DNA from: Alphaproteobacteria bacterium
Lineage (GTDB): Bacteria > Pseudomonadota > Alphaproteobacteria > Rhodobacterales > Rhodobacteraceae
Direction: 5' to 3'
Length of the DNA stretch: 64,000 bases
Assembly: GCA_030425185.1 (NCBI GenBank)
Contig: JAUIAU010000002.1
Span: forward strand, 62,001 to 126,000
Shown: positions 23,330-34,556 of the stretch, one piece after another
Layout: the number at the start of each line of letters is the position of its first letter
How positions within the stretch are numbered: the stretch's first letter is position 1
Translations under genes and position numbers: made by a program
The notes under the pieces: generated by a model
What the model saw: the letters and a program-made list of their open reading frames with translations, nothing else
Told to the model about the DNA's origin: nothing
The model's database searches: none

Positions 23330-24135
23330 TGCCGGAAGCCCGGCTCGGGGGCACGCTCTGTCACTGGACGGAGCAAGGGATCGGACCGCCGATCCTGATG
23401 CTGCACTGCATGCTGGCCCATGGCGGGGCGTGGCGGCGCGTGGCCGAGCGCCTGCCCGAAGGCCGTGCGGTGATGCCGGACCTCGTCGGCCACGGCCGGA
23501 GCGGCCCGCACGACCCCGCCCGCGATTTGCATGACCAGGCGACTGAGATGGTCCGGGCCTTGGCCCAGCGGCTGGCCGACGAGGCGGGCGGCCCGGTCGA
23601 GGTCGCCGGTCACAGTTTCGGCGGCACGCTGGCGCTGCGGCTGGCTGTCGAGGCGCCGCATCTCGTCCGGGCGCTGACGCTGGTCGAGCCGGTCTATTTC
23701 GCGGCGGCCGCCCCCGAGGCGCGGCGGGCGTTCGAGGCGGGCGGCGGGGCCTTCCTGCGTCTGTTCCACGAGGGGCAGGTGGAGGCCGCACTGCAGATGT
23801 TCCTGACAGACTGGGGCGGACCCGGCGCCGCCGCCGTGCCCGAGCCGCAACGCAGCTATTTTCGGGACCGGCTGGGCCTTGTCGCGAGGGCCGACGCGGC
23901 CACGCTGGCCGATCGTCCGGGCGTGATCGATGGTCTGGACAAGGTGCGCTGTCCCGTGCTGCTGGTCGAGGGCGGGAATTCCCCGGCCATCGTCAGCGCG
24001 ATTCAGGACGGGCTGGCGGCGCGGCTGCCGCAGGCAGAACGGTTGGTGGTCGCCGGGGCGGGGCATGACGTGGTGCGCAGCCATCCGCAGTCCCTCGCGG
24101 CCGAGATGGCCCGGCATCATTCGTCGATGGTGTAA
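23329..24135 (+). CDS. Alpha/beta-fold hydrolase
   Basis: [15 protein letters not shown] nucleophile elbow GHSFGG. Confidence 0.85.
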   Translation: MPEARLGGTLCHWTEQGIGPPILMLHCMLAHGGAWRRVAERLPEGRAVMPDLVGHGRSGPHDPARDLHDQATEMVRALAQRLADEAGGPVEVAGHSFGGTLALRLAVEAPHLVRALTLVEPVYFAAAAPEARRAFEAGGGAFLRLFHEGQVEAALQMFLTDWGGPGAAAVPEPQRSYFRDRLGLVARADAATLADRPGVIDGLDKVRCPVLLVEGGNSPAIVSAIQDGLAARLPQAERLVVAGAGHDVVRSHPQSLAAEMARHHSSMV

Positions 24136-24587
24136 TCCTCGAGGTCGTCCTCGTCGATCTCGAACTCGGGGATGGCCCAGCCCTTGACCGAGACGCCTGC
24201 CTCGTGGACCGAGGCCGGGTCGCCCGACACCAGCGGGTGCCAGTCGTTCAGCGGCTTGCCCTCGTGCAGTCGCCGGTAGGCGCAGGTCGTGGGCATCCAG
24301 TAGGCGATCTCGTCCAGCGTCTTCGGAGTCAGCACCACGCAATCCGGCACGAAGGTCTTGCGCGTCTCGTACTGCCCGCAGCGGCAGGTGTCGGTGTCGA
24401 GCAGGCGGCAGGATACGCGGGTGAAGGCGATCTCCTGCGTCTCGTCGTCTTCCAGCTTCAAGAGGCAGCAGCGGCCGCAACCGTCGCAGAGCGCCTCCCA
24501 TTCCTGCGGGGTCATCTTGTCGAGCGGCACGCGCTCCCAGAAGCGGGGACGCAGGGCCGGGGCGGCGGTGGCGGGCTTGCGGCTCAT
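24117..24587 (-). CDS. YcgN family cysteine-cluster protein
   Basis: CDGCGRCCLLKLED, CRCGQYETRKTFVPDCV cysteine clusters. Confidence 0.87.
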   Translation of the reverse strand: MSRKPATAAPALRPRFWERVPLDKMTPQEWEALCDGCGRCCLLKLEDDETQEIAFTRVSCRLLDTDTCRCGQYETRKTFVPDCVVLTPKTLDEIAYWMPTTCAYRRLHEGKPLNDWHPLVSGDPASVHEAGVSVKGWAIPEFEIDEDDLEDYTIDE

Positions 24588-25522
24588 GTGGACGCCAGGA
24601 TGGAACGGGCGCGGGCGCAGTCGGCATCCATCTGCGCGATCAGGGCGTCGAGGCTGTCGAACTTCTCCTCGCCGCGCAGCCACTCGACGAGCGCCACGGA
24701 CAGCGTTGCGCCGTAGAGGTCGCCGGAGAAGTCGAAGAGGAACGTCTCGATGTTCGGGGTGTTCTCGCCGAACATCGGGCGCACGCCGAGGGAGGCCGCG
24801 CCGTGATAGCTGCCCTTGTGCGGGCCGTCGCGGACGTCCACCAGCACGGCGTAAACCCCGTGACGTGGCGGATGCAGGCCCTCGATCGACATGTTCGCGG
24901 TCGGATAGCCCAGCACCCGGCCGCGCTGCTCACCGCCGATCACCGGACCCTCGATCCGGTGCCAGTGGCCGAGCATGGCGGCGGCATCGCGCGGACGGCC
25001 CGCGCTGAGCGCCTCTCGGATCGCGGTCGAGGACACCGTGGCCCCGTCGGTTTCCAGCAGGTCGGCGATGGTGACGCCGAAGCCCATGGAGGCGCCGAAC
25101 TCGGCCAGCATGGCGGCGGTGCCCGCGCGGTTCTTGCCGAAGCAGAAATCAGCACCGACGACGACATGGGCGAGGCCAAGCTGGTCGCGGATCACCTCGG
25201 CGGCGAATTCCTCGGCCGTCAGGTCGGCCAGTTGGCGGTTGAACGCGATGTCGTAGAGGACATCGATCCCGAGCTTTTCCAGCCGGTGCGCGCGGGCCTC
25301 GCGGCTCATCAGGCGGAAGGGCGGGGCATCGGGGCTGAAATACTCGCGCGGATGCGGCGAGAAGGTCAGCACGCCCAGCGGGGCCGCTTCCGCGCGCGCC
25401 GCCGCGCGGGCGAGGTCTATCACCGCCTGGTGGCCACGGTGAACGCCGTCGAAATTGCCGATGGCGACGGCCGCGCCCCGGTCAGACGGCGATACGAAGG
25501 TTCTGTCGCGCACGATCCGCAT
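24584..25522 (-). CDS. ribF: Bifunctional riboflavin kinase/FAD synthetase
   Basis: AIGNFDGVHRGHQAVI, GRVLGYPTANMSIEG; start chosen at MRIVRDRTF. Confidence 0.92.
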   Translation of the reverse strand: MRIVRDRTFVSPSDRGAAVAIGNFDGVHRGHQAVIDLARAAARAEAAPLGVLTFSPHPREYFSPDAPPFRLMSREARAHRLEKLGIDVLYDIAFNRQLADLTAEEFAAEVIRDQLGLAHVVVGADFCFGKNRAGTAAMLAEFGASMGFGVTIADLLETDGATVSSTAIREALSAGRPRDAAAMLGHWHRIEGPVIGGEQRGRVLGYPTANMSIEGLHPPRHGVYAVLVDVRDGPHKGSYHGAASLGVRPMFGENTPNIETFLFDFSGDLYGATLSVALVEWLRGEEKFDSLDALIAQMDADCARARSILAST

Positions 25523-25576
25523 GGCCGTGTCGGTAGCCGCCCGGCGCGGAGGGCGCAAGGGTGCGCCGGCGTGGCG

Positions 25577-26032
25577 TCAGTCGAACTTGCGCGAGGGGGC
25601 GAGCACGGTCGCCTCGCCCTTCAGCACGGGCTTGCCGGAGACGAAGCAGACGGTGTTCAACTGCACGCGGCGCTTGGAATGGTCGATGTCGAGCACGCTG
25701 ACTTCGGCGGTCACGAGGTCGCCCGGGCGCACCGGGGCGAGGAACTTCAGCGTCTGCCCGAGATAGACCGTGCCATGCCCCGGCAACTGCTCGCCGATCA
25801 CCGCCGACACGAGGCCCGCCGTCAGCATCCCGTGGGCGATGCGGCCCTCGAAGATGGTGTCCTGCGCATAGTCGTCGTCGAGGTGCACGGGGTTCCGGTC
25901 GGTCGAGACCTCGGCGAACAGCTCGATGTCGCGGTCGGTCACCACCTTGGACAGCGACCGGGTCATGCCGATTTCGAGATCCTCGATACAGATCGTGCCG
26001 CGCGGCAGGTTGTCCAACATCGTCCCCTCCAT
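25577..26032 (-). CDS. MaoC family dehydratase
   Basis: NPVHLDDDYAQDTIFEGRIAHGMLTAGLVSAVIG hydratase motif. Confidence 0.9.
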   Translation of the reverse strand: MEGTMLDNLPRGTICIEDLEIGMTRSLSKVVTDRDIELFAEVSTDRNPVHLDDDYAQDTIFEGRIAHGMLTAGLVSAVIGEQLPGHGTVYLGQTLKFLAPVRPGDLVTAEVSVLDIDHSKRRVQLNTVCFVSGKPVLKGEATVLAPSRKFD

Positions 26033-26146
26033 GTCTGGCGACTGCGCCCCAGATACCCGATGTGCCGCCTTGCTGCAAATGCGAAAGCAAGAATGCGACG
26101 TTTTGGATGGGATGTATTGTAATTTTGTTGCGAGGCAAGCCCGGGG

Positions 26147-27028
26147 TTAGCGCAGGAACCCCATCGCGTAGGTCGGCGCGACCATGGCGGTCTCCGTGAA
26201 CCGGGCCAGGCGCTCCGGGTCGGGCTGGCCGCCGGGCGCGGTCGCGGTCTCGCGCGCCGCCAGTCCCCCGGTGATGAAGATCGAATCGATATCCTCGCCG
26301 AGCGCGCCCTGCACGTCGGTGGCGATGCCGTCGCCCACCGCCAGCACCCGGTCGGCGTCGCGGGGCAGGCGCCCGATCTCGGCCAGCCGTCGCCGGGCGA
26401 GGTCATAGATCGGCGGGTGCGGCTTGCCGAAGTAGAGGCTCTCGCCGCCCATCTCGGTATAGAGCTGCGCGACCGCGCCCGCGCACCACTCGCGGGTCTC
26501 GCCCCGGTCGACGACGATGTCCGGGTTGGCGCAGAGCAGCTTCAGGCCCATCGTCTTGGCATAGAGCAGTTGCGGCCGCAGGTCGGCAGGATCGGCCATC
26601 GGATCGAACGGACCGGTGCAGACGAGGCCCTCGGCCTGGTCCAGCGGCACGCGGGCGATCTCGGGCGCGTCGGGCATCAGCTTCATGCGCTCGAAGAAGG
26701 GCAGGTCGCGTTCCTCGCCGATGAAGAACACCCGTTCCCCGACAAGGCCCGAGAACATCGCCGCCCGCGCGCTGTCGCCCGAGGTGGCAATGGTGTCCCA
26801 GGCGTCGCGGGGCAGGCCCATCGCGTCCATCTGCGCCTCGACCCCGGCGCGGGGTTTCGGCGAGTTGGTCACGAGGCAGACCGCCCCGCCCGAGCGGCGA
26901 TAGGCCTGCAGGGCCGCGACCGCCTCGGGGAAGGGTTCGATCCCGTTGTGGACGCAGCCCCAGAGGTCGCAGAGCAACGCGTCGTAGTTGGGGCCGATCT
27001 CGGACAGCGAGGAAATGATGCGGGTCAT
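26147..27028 (-). CDS. HAD-superfamily hydrolase (TIGR01459-like, NagD-type)
   Basis: YDALLCDLWGCVHNG, CLVTNSPKPR, FGKPHPPIYDLA, LAVGDGIATDVQGA. Confidence 0.87.
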   Translation of the reverse strand: MTRIISSLSEIGPNYDALLCDLWGCVHNGIEPFPEAVAALQAYRRSGGAVCLVTNSPKPRAGVEAQMDAMGLPRDAWDTIATSGDSARAAMFSGLVGERVFFIGEERDLPFFERMKLMPDAPEIARVPLDQAEGLVCTGPFDPMADPADLRPQLLYAKTMGLKLLCANPDIVVDRGETREWCAGAVAQLYTEMGGESLYFGKPHPPIYDLARRRLAEIGRLPRDADRVLAVGDGIATDVQGALGEDIDSIFITGGLAARETATAPGGQPDPERLARFTETAMVAPTYAMGFLR

Positions 27029-27272
27029 GGCGGCCTTCCGGGTCGGGGTGTGGCGGAAATTCCGCCTTCCCATAGGCCGTTTCGCGAGGCGGGGCCACCG
27101 CTGTTGAAGCGCGCCCGCGCCCGGGATAGCGAGAGGGTGACCGATGGAGGTTTGATGTTCGAGACTGTGTCGCGGGGCTGAGGCCCGGCCGACCCCACAG
27201 GGCCTGAGTGGCAGCGCGCCCTCGCGAGTGCGGGGCGCATCGCTGCGCGCAACTCAGCGCGGACATTCCCCG

Positions 27273-27530
27273 ATGAACATTTCCAGACCCGAACAGCGCG
27301 TGCTGCACGTGCTGGCCAAGGGCGGCGCGATCCTGTTCGAACGCAGCGCGGGCGGCAAGGTGACCGAGGTCTCCTGCGTCACCCGCGAAGGCTACACGCT
27401 GGAGGACTGCACCCTGCCGGTGTTCCAGCGCCTGCGCCGCAAGCGTCTGATCGAATCCTTCGCTGGCGCGCCCTACCGCATCTCACGGCGCGGGCGGCTC
27501 AGCGTGCGGGCCCAGCTGGACAACCAGTAG
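27273..27530 (+). CDS. YjhX family putative toxin
   Basis: [20 protein letters not shown]...[26 protein letters not shown]...[17 protein letters not shown] matches the YjhX family pattern from memory. Confidence 0.75.
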   Translation: MNISRPEQRVLHVLAKGGAILFERSAGGKVTEVSCVTREGYTLEDCTLPVFQRLRRKRLIESFAGAPYRISRRGRLSVRAQLDNQ

Positions 27531-27545
27531 CGCCCGGCAAGAAAA

Positions 27546-27572
27546 AGGGGGTGGCGCAGCACGCCACCCCCT
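27546..27572 (-). terminator. Intrinsic terminator, ppaC direction
   Basis: AGGGGGTGGCG-CAGCA-CGCCACCCCCT perfect 11-bp stem with A-run on + 5' side (T-run when read on the minus strand). Confidence 0.75.
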
Positions 27573-27596
27573 GAACCGTTTCGGTGCCTGCGGTCC

Positions 27597-28514
27597 TCAG
27601 ACCTTCAGGTTCGGGATGATCTGCTTCTTGCGGGACATGATGCCCGGCAGCACGACGGTGTCACCGGTGACGGTCGCGCCGAAGCTCTTCTCGGCCACGG
27701 TCTTGACCAGGTCGTTCGGCACCAGAAGCGTCGCCTGCTCGTTCAGGATGTCCACGACGAAGAGCAGCACCTGGTCGGCCCCGTCTTCCTTCGCCACGTC
27801 CACCATGCTGGCCATCAGGCTGTCCTTGCGGTCGAGCACGGTCTGCGGGGCGGTCGTTTCCAGCACCGAGACGCGGAACTGCTTGCCGCCGACCTCGTAC
27901 TCCTTCGAGTCCATCCGCAGCAGCTCGGCATCCGAGAACGCCGACACGTCGGACTTCGCGGCGAACATCTCGGCCGCGAAGGACGGGACGTCGATGCCCA
28001 GATCGGCGGCGAGCTTCTCGGCCACGGCCTTGTCATGCGGGGTGGTGGTCGGCGACCGGAACTCCAGCGTGTCCGACAGGATGCAGGTCAGCATCGCGCC
28101 CTTGATCGCCTCGGGCGCGTGGCCGACGTGGTCGCCCATCAGGTCGTGCATGATGGTGGCGGTGCAGGCCAGCGGGCGGACCGTGATGTCGATCGGGCCC
28201 TTCGTTTCCAGCCCGCCGACCAGCTTGTGGTGGTCGATGATGCCGCGGATGTCGGCGTCGTTCACGTTGGCCGGCAATTCGGCGGGGTTGTTGGTGTCCA
28301 CGATCACGACCGGGGTCCCCTCGGCCAGCTCGCCCAGCAGCGCGGGCTTCTCGAGGCCCCAGCGGTTCAGCATGAACAGCGCTTCGGTGTTCGGCTCGCC
28401 CAGCAGGCGCGCCTCGGCCGGGGTGCCGGTGTGGCTGAGATACCAGGCCCAGATCAGCGGCGAGCCGGTCGAGTCGGTGTCGGGCGATTTGTGGCCGAAA
28501 ACAAGAGTGGTCAT
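27597..28514 (-). CDS. ppaC: Manganese-dependent inorganic pyrophosphatase
   Basis: FGHKSPDTDSTGSPLIWA, VDTNNPAEL, IIDHHKLVG DHH motifs. Confidence 0.93.
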   Translation of the reverse strand: MTTLVFGHKSPDTDSTGSPLIWAWYLSHTGTPAEARLLGEPNTEALFMLNRWGLEKPALLGELAEGTPVVIVDTNNPAELPANVNDADIRGIIDHHKLVGGLETKGPIDITVRPLACTATIMHDLMGDHVGHAPEAIKGAMLTCILSDTLEFRSPTTTPHDKAVAEKLAADLGIDVPSFAAEMFAAKSDVSAFSDAELLRMDSKEYEVGGKQFRVSVLETTAPQTVLDRKDSLMASMVDVAKEDGADQVLLFVVDILNEQATLLVPNDLVKTVAEKSFGATVTGDTVVLPGIMSRKKQIIPNLKV

Positions 28515-28620
28515 GGGATACCTCGGAGGGGCAATACTGGTTCGCGCGCCTTCTAGGGCAGGGTATCGGAATTGTCACGCGCTGCACCGCCGCACCTTTG
28601 GCGGGGCTGGAGGAACCGGG

Positions 28621-29145
28621 ATGACGTCACCACCACTGCGGATCGACACGCTGCCCGTGCTGGCCGGGGTGCTGGGACTGTCGGCCTGTCCCGGGCGCCG
28701 GGACGCCGCGGGCGGGGGCGCGCGCGACCTCGACGCCGACCTCGACGCGATCAGGGACTGGGGCGCCGGGGCGGTCGTCACGCTGATCGAGCCGGACGAG
28801 GCCGCGCGGCTCGGTGTCGCCGGGCTGGGGGAGGGCGTGCGGGCCCGGGGCCTTGACTGGTACCCGGTGCCGGTGCCCGACATGCAGCCGCCCGGCGCAG
28901 TCTTCGAGCGGCTCTGGCGCACGGTCGGACCGGCGCTGATCGACCGGCTGCGGGCGGGGGCACGCGTGTTGATCCACTGCCGGGCGGGGCTGGGGCGCAC
29001 CGGGACCGTCGCCGCGCGCCTGCTGCTGGAGACCGGTGCAGCCCCGTCGCCCGAAGTGGCGATGGCCTTGGTCCGTGCGGCCCGCCCCGGCGCGATCGAG
29101 ACGGCCGCGCAGGAAGACTGGCTGCGGGCGCTCGTCCCGCACTGA
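28621..29145 (+). CDS. Dual-specificity/tyrosine protein phosphatase-like protein
   Basis: VLIHCRAGLGRTGTVAARLL (HCX5R) and general CDKN3/PTP-like architecture. Confidence 0.83.
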   Translation: MTSPPLRIDTLPVLAGVLGLSACPGRRDAAGGGARDLDADLDAIRDWGAGAVVTLIEPDEAARLGVAGLGEGVRARGLDWYPVPVPDMQPPGAVFERLWRTVGPALIDRLRAGARVLIHCRAGLGRTGTVAARLLLETGAAPSPEVAMALVRAARPGAIETAAQEDWLRALVPH

Positions 29146-29220
29146 TCCGGTCCCGCGCTGACCCGATCCCGCCCGGTCCCGGCCCGAAATCCGCCGGGAT
29201 CGCGGGGAAAAGTTCGGCCC

Positions 29221-29871
29221 ATGCTGACCCGGATTGTCCTGTTCCTGCTTCTCTTCGCGGTGCCCGCCAGCGCTTTCGAGCGCACCGCGGACTATGCCAA
29301 GGCGCGTGTCGGGCCGTGGCGGGTGAACGTCTCGTCCGGCTGGCAGGCCGATCCGCGGGGGCGCGATGCGGCGCTGCAGGAGGTCGGGCGGCAACTGTCC
29401 CTGGTTCTGGAGGTGGTGCCCGAACCGGCGCTGGCCGTGCTGACCGAGGTGCCGATCTGGCTGGAGAACGCGCCGCTGCATGACGGGGCGGGCCAGTTCC
29501 ACCGGTCGGGCTTCTGGCTGCGCGACAACGGCTACAATCCCGGCAAGGTCGGCGCGGTGGAACTGAACCGCCGGGTCGTGGAATGGCGGCAGGCGATGCC
29601 GCTGGTCGTGCTGCACGAGCTGGCGCATGCCTATCACCACCGCGCGCTGCTCGACCGCACGCCCGAGATCGAGGCTGCCTTCGCGGCGGCGCAAGCGTCG
29701 GGCCTTTACGGCGACGCCTACGCGATGACCGATCCGATGGAGTACTTCGCGGAACTGACCGAGGCGCTCTTCGGACGGAACGACCAGACCCCGCGCGACC
29801 GGGCCGAACTGGCACGGATCGACCCGCAGGGCCTGGCGCTGGTGGCCGCCCTCTGGGGCGTTGCCCCCTGA
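29221..29871 (+). CDS. Exported putative zinc metallopeptidase (gluzincin-like)
   Basis: Signal peptide MLTRIVLFLLLFAVPASA; VVLHELAHAYHH (HExxH) followed by MEYFAELTEALFG. Confidence 0.6.
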   Translation: MLTRIVLFLLLFAVPASAFERTADYAKARVGPWRVNVSSGWQADPRGRDAALQEVGRQLSLVLEVVPEPALAVLTEVPIWLENAPLHDGAGQFHRSGFWLRDNGYNPGKVGAVELNRRVVEWRQAMPLVVLHELAHAYHHRALLDRTPEIEAAFAAAQASGLYGDAYAMTDPMEYFAELTEALFGRNDQTPRDRAELARIDPQGLALVAALWGVAP

Positions 29872-29945
29872 CCGTCGGATCCCCGCATTTTTCGCCGGGT
29901 CCCCCGTTGACAGCAAATCGGTCGCTCCTTACCTACGCCTCACGG

Positions 29946-29972
29946 TTAGCACTCGCCCCGGGTGAGTGCTAA
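29946..29972. promoter_or_regulatory. CIRCE element (HrcA operator) upstream of groESL
   Basis: Exact TTAGCACTC-N9-GAGTGCTAA. Confidence 0.97.
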
Positions 29973-30007
29973 CGAAGGGAGCAACACTTCAGTGAAGGAG
30001 CCGCAAG

Positions 30008-30319
30008 ATGGCATTCACCCCGCTGCATGACCGCGTTCTGGTCCGTCGCGTCGAAAGCGAAGACAAGACCAAGGGCGGCCTGATCATCCCCGACACCGCG
30101 AAAGAGAAGCCCGCCGAGGGCGAGATCGTCGCCGTGGGCGCCGGTGCGCGCGACGAAGACGGCGACCGCATCGCGATGGACGTGAAGGTGGGCGACCGTA
30201 TCCTGTTCGGCAAGTGGTCGGGCACCGAGATCAAGATCGACGGTGAGGACCTCCTCATCATGAAGGAAAGCGACATCCTCGGGATCATCACCCCGTCGTC
30301 GGCTGCGGCTGCAGCCTGA
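30008..30319 (+). CDS. groES: Co-chaperonin GroES
   Basis: [31 protein letters not shown]. Confidence 0.98.
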   Translation: MAFTPLHDRVLVRRVESEDKTKGGLIIPDTAKEKPAEGEIVAVGAGARDEDGDRIAMDVKVGDRILFGKWSGTEIKIDGEDLLIMKESDILGIITPSSAAAAA

Positions 30320-30367
30320 ACGCCCCGGATCGTTTCCTCATTCCCCACGAGAATTCCGAAGGAGTAA

Positions 30368-32017
<1,650 letters not shown>

Positions 32018-32046
32018 GGGTTTCCCTTTACAGGGATGCTTGCGGG

Positions 32047-32075
32047 AAGGGGGGTCTTCGGGCCCCCCTTTCTTG
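32047..32075 (+). terminator. Intrinsic terminator of groESL
   Basis: AAGGGGGG-TCTTCGGG-CCCCCCTT followed by TCTTGTTGT. Confidence 0.75.
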
Positions 32076-32122
32076 TTGTCCGCCCGCCCGCTAGGACGGC
32101 GGTGCAAGGCGGGAGCGGGCAC

Positions 32123-33244
32123 ATGGAACTGACTTTCGACGGGGCGCAGGTCCTGGGTCCCGAAGGCTGGGAGGACCGGTCGCTGGCGGTGGCCGGGGAC
32201 CGGATCGCGGCGGATCGGGCCGGACGGGCGGTCGATCTGGGCGGCTTCCGCTTGCTTCCCGGGCTCGTCGATCTGCACGGCGACGGATTCGAGCGCCATC
32301 TCGCCCCGCGCCGGGGTGCTGTAACCGACATGGCCCTCGGCCTTGCCGCACTCGAGGCCGAGCTGGCGGCCTGCGGGATCACCACCGCGATGCTCGCACA
32401 GTTCTGGTCCTGGGAAGGCGGCATGCGCGGCCCGGACTCCGCCGGGGCGCTCGCGACGGCGCTGGCCGGGTTCCCGGCGCAACTGGACCTCCGGCTGCAA
32501 CTGCGGCTGGAAACCGGGATGAGCGACAGCTTCGACGCGGCCGAGGCGCTGATCGCGCGGGCCGGGATCGGTTACGTCGTCTTCAACGATCACCTGCCGC
32601 GCGCCGAGGTGGCGGCGGGCAAGGCGTTGCCGCGCCTGACCGGGCAGGCGCTGAAGGCCGGGCGATCCCCGGACGCCCACGCCGCCCTGATCCGCGAGAT
32701 GTGCGCGCGGGACAGCGGCCCGGCCCTAGAGGCGCTGGCGGGGCGGCTGGCGGCGCGGGGCGTCCTGCTCGGCAGTCACGACGACCACAGGCCGGAGGAC
32801 CGCCTGCGGTTCCGGGCGCTGGGGGCCGCGGTCGCCGAGTTCCCCGAGACGGTCGCGGCGGCCGAGGCGGCCCGGGCGGGCGGTGACCTCATCGTGATGG
32901 GCGCGCCGAACGTGCTGCGCGGCGGCAGCCACGCGGGCAAGGTCGCGGCCGAGGCGCTGGTGGCCGAGGGCCTCTGCGACGTGCTGGTGTCGGACTATCA
33001 CTACCCCGCGCTGCTGGGCGCGGCGCTGAAGCTGACCGTGTCGCATGACTGGTCGCGGGTCTGGTCTATGGTCTCGGCCGCACCGGCCCGGGCGCTGGGT
33101 CTTCACGACCGGGGGCATCTCGAGGCGGGCGGGCGCGCCGACCTCCTCGTGCTGAACCCCGCGACGCGGCGGGTCGAGGCGACCTTCGCCGCCGGGCGGC
33201 TGGTCCACGCCACGGGCGCGGCCGCCGCGCGGCTGATGGGCTAG
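32123..33244 (+). CDS. PhnM-like amidohydrolase (alpha-D-ribose 1-methylphosphonate 5-triphosphate diphosphatase family)
   Basis: LLPGLVDLHGDGFERHLAPR, SHDDHRPED, MGAPNVLRGGSHAGKVAAEAL, DVLVSDYHYPALL. Confidence 0.78.
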   Translation: MELTFDGAQVLGPEGWEDRSLAVAGDRIAADRAGRAVDLGGFRLLPGLVDLHGDGFERHLAPRRGAVTDMALGLAALEAELAACGITTAMLAQFWSWEGGMRGPDSAGALATALAGFPAQLDLRLQLRLETGMSDSFDAAEALIARAGIGYVVFNDHLPRAEVAAGKALPRLTGQALKAGRSPDAHAALIREMCARDSGPALEALAGRLAARGVLLGSHDDHRPEDRLRFRALGAAVAEFPETVAAAEAARAGGDLIVMGAPNVLRGGSHAGKVAAEALVAEGLCDVLVSDYHYPALLGAALKLTVSHDWSRVWSMVSAAPARALGLHDRGHLEAGGRADLLVLNPATRRVEATFAAGRLVHATGAAAARLMG

Positions 33245-33687
33245 CGCACCAGCGGTTCCAGCGGATCGTACAGCATCGCGCCGCCCCAGGCCGCCTCGGG
33301 CAGGCTGTCGGGCTTGTACCGGATGCCGGACATCTCGGCGCGGGCGAAGAACCGGCGTTCCGTCACGATCCCCTCGGGGTCCTGCCACGCGTCGTCGAGG
33401 CGGCCCGCGACGATCTCGCAGCGGAAGTAGACATCGACCTGGTGGAAACTGCGCTCGGGCGCGTGGAACTCGTTGACCAGCACCGGCGCCCCGACGCGCA
33501 CGGTCAGTCCGGTCTCTTCGTGAACCTCGCGGATCAGGTTGTCGGGCAGGCTGGCATGCGGTTCGACCCCGCCGCCGGGGGCACACCAGAGGTCCGACAC
33601 CCCCCCGCCCCACGCGTTCACGAGAAGCAGGCGATCCTCATGCAGGATCAGGGCGCGTACGGCGAGGCGGGGCGGGCGGCTGGGCAT
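33241..33687 (-). CDS. NUDIX hydrolase
   Basis: [24 protein letters not shown] Nudix box (GX5EX7REUXEEXGU). Confidence 0.9.
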   Translation of the reverse strand: MPSRPPRLAVRALILHEDRLLLVNAWGGGVSDLWCAPGGGVEPHASLPDNLIREVHEETGLTVRVGAPVLVNEFHAPERSFHQVDVYFRCEIVAGRLDDAWQDPEGIVTERRFFARAEMSGIRYKPDSLPEAAWGGAMLYDPLEPLVR

Positions 33688-33761
33688 GCGCGGAGCGTGA
33701 CGCAGCGACGCGGCCCGCGCAATCCCTCGCAACCGGGCGCGCGCGGCCTTACCTGTGGGTC

Positions 33762-34556
33762 ATGCGCGCGCTCGCCCTTCTCCTGTTGCTTGTCCTGCCC
33801 GTGCAGGCGCGGGCGGATTGCGTCGTGCTGCTGCACGGCCTCAGTCGCAGCGAGGCGTCGCTGAGCCTGCTCGACGAGGTGCTGTGGAAGGCGGGCTACG
33901 ATACCGTTCTCGACGACTACCCGTCGACGGAAGACCGGATCGAGCGTCTGGCGGCCGATGTCATTCCCCGCGCGCTGGCCCGCTGCCCGGCCACGGGGCG
34001 GATCCATTTCGTGACGCACTCGATGGGCGGCATCCTCGTGCGGCAGTTCCTCAGCGCCAACACGATCCCGCGCCTCGGCCGGGTCGTCATGCTGGCCCCG
34101 CCGAACCACGGCTCGGAGCTCGTGGACGCGCTGGGCGATCTCGCGCCGTTCCGCTGGCTGAACGGACCCGCCGGGCTGGAACTGGGCACCGGGCCGGACA
34201 GCGTGCCGAACCGACTGGGTCCCGCCGATTTCGAACTGGGCGTCATCGCCGGCAACGTCAGCCTGAACCCGATATATTCCGGGATCATTCCCGGCGAGGA
34301 TGACGGCAAGGTCTCGGTCGAGAGCACCCGCCTCGCCGGCATGGCGGATCACATCGTCCTGCCGGTGACGCACACCTTCATGATGAACAACCCGCTGGTG
34401 GTCGCGCAGATCATGGTATTCCTGCGCACCGGCCATTTCGAGCCCGGGCTTGAGCTGTCCGAAGTGCTCTACGAGATCGCGCGCGCCGGGTTCGACGTGC
34501 AGGAGGTGATCGAGGCGATGCCGGACCTCGCCCCGCCCGACCTGCCTCAGCCCTGA
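33762..34556 (+). CDS. Exported lipase/alpha-beta hydrolase
   Basis: Signal peptide; [25 protein letters not shown]. Confidence 0.83.
   Translation: MRALALLLLLVLPVQARADCVVLLHGLSRSEASLSLLDEVLWKAGYDTVLDDYPSTEDRIERLAADVIPRALARCPATGRIHFVTHSMGGILVRQFLSANTIPRLGRVVMLAPPNHGSELVDALGDLAPFRWLNGPAGLELGTGPDSVPNRLGPADFELGVIAGNVSLNPIYSGIIPGEDDGKVSVESTRLAGMADHIVLPVTHTFMMNNPLVVAQIMVFLRTGHFEPGLELSEVLYEIARAGFDVQEVIEAMPDLAPPDLPQP

Noticed and set aside
27052-27066. GGCGGAA-A-TTCCGCC palindrome upstream of the HAD hydrolase
   Set aside because: Perfect but short GC-rich dyad; such palindromes are expected by chance in this composition and no regulator is implied.
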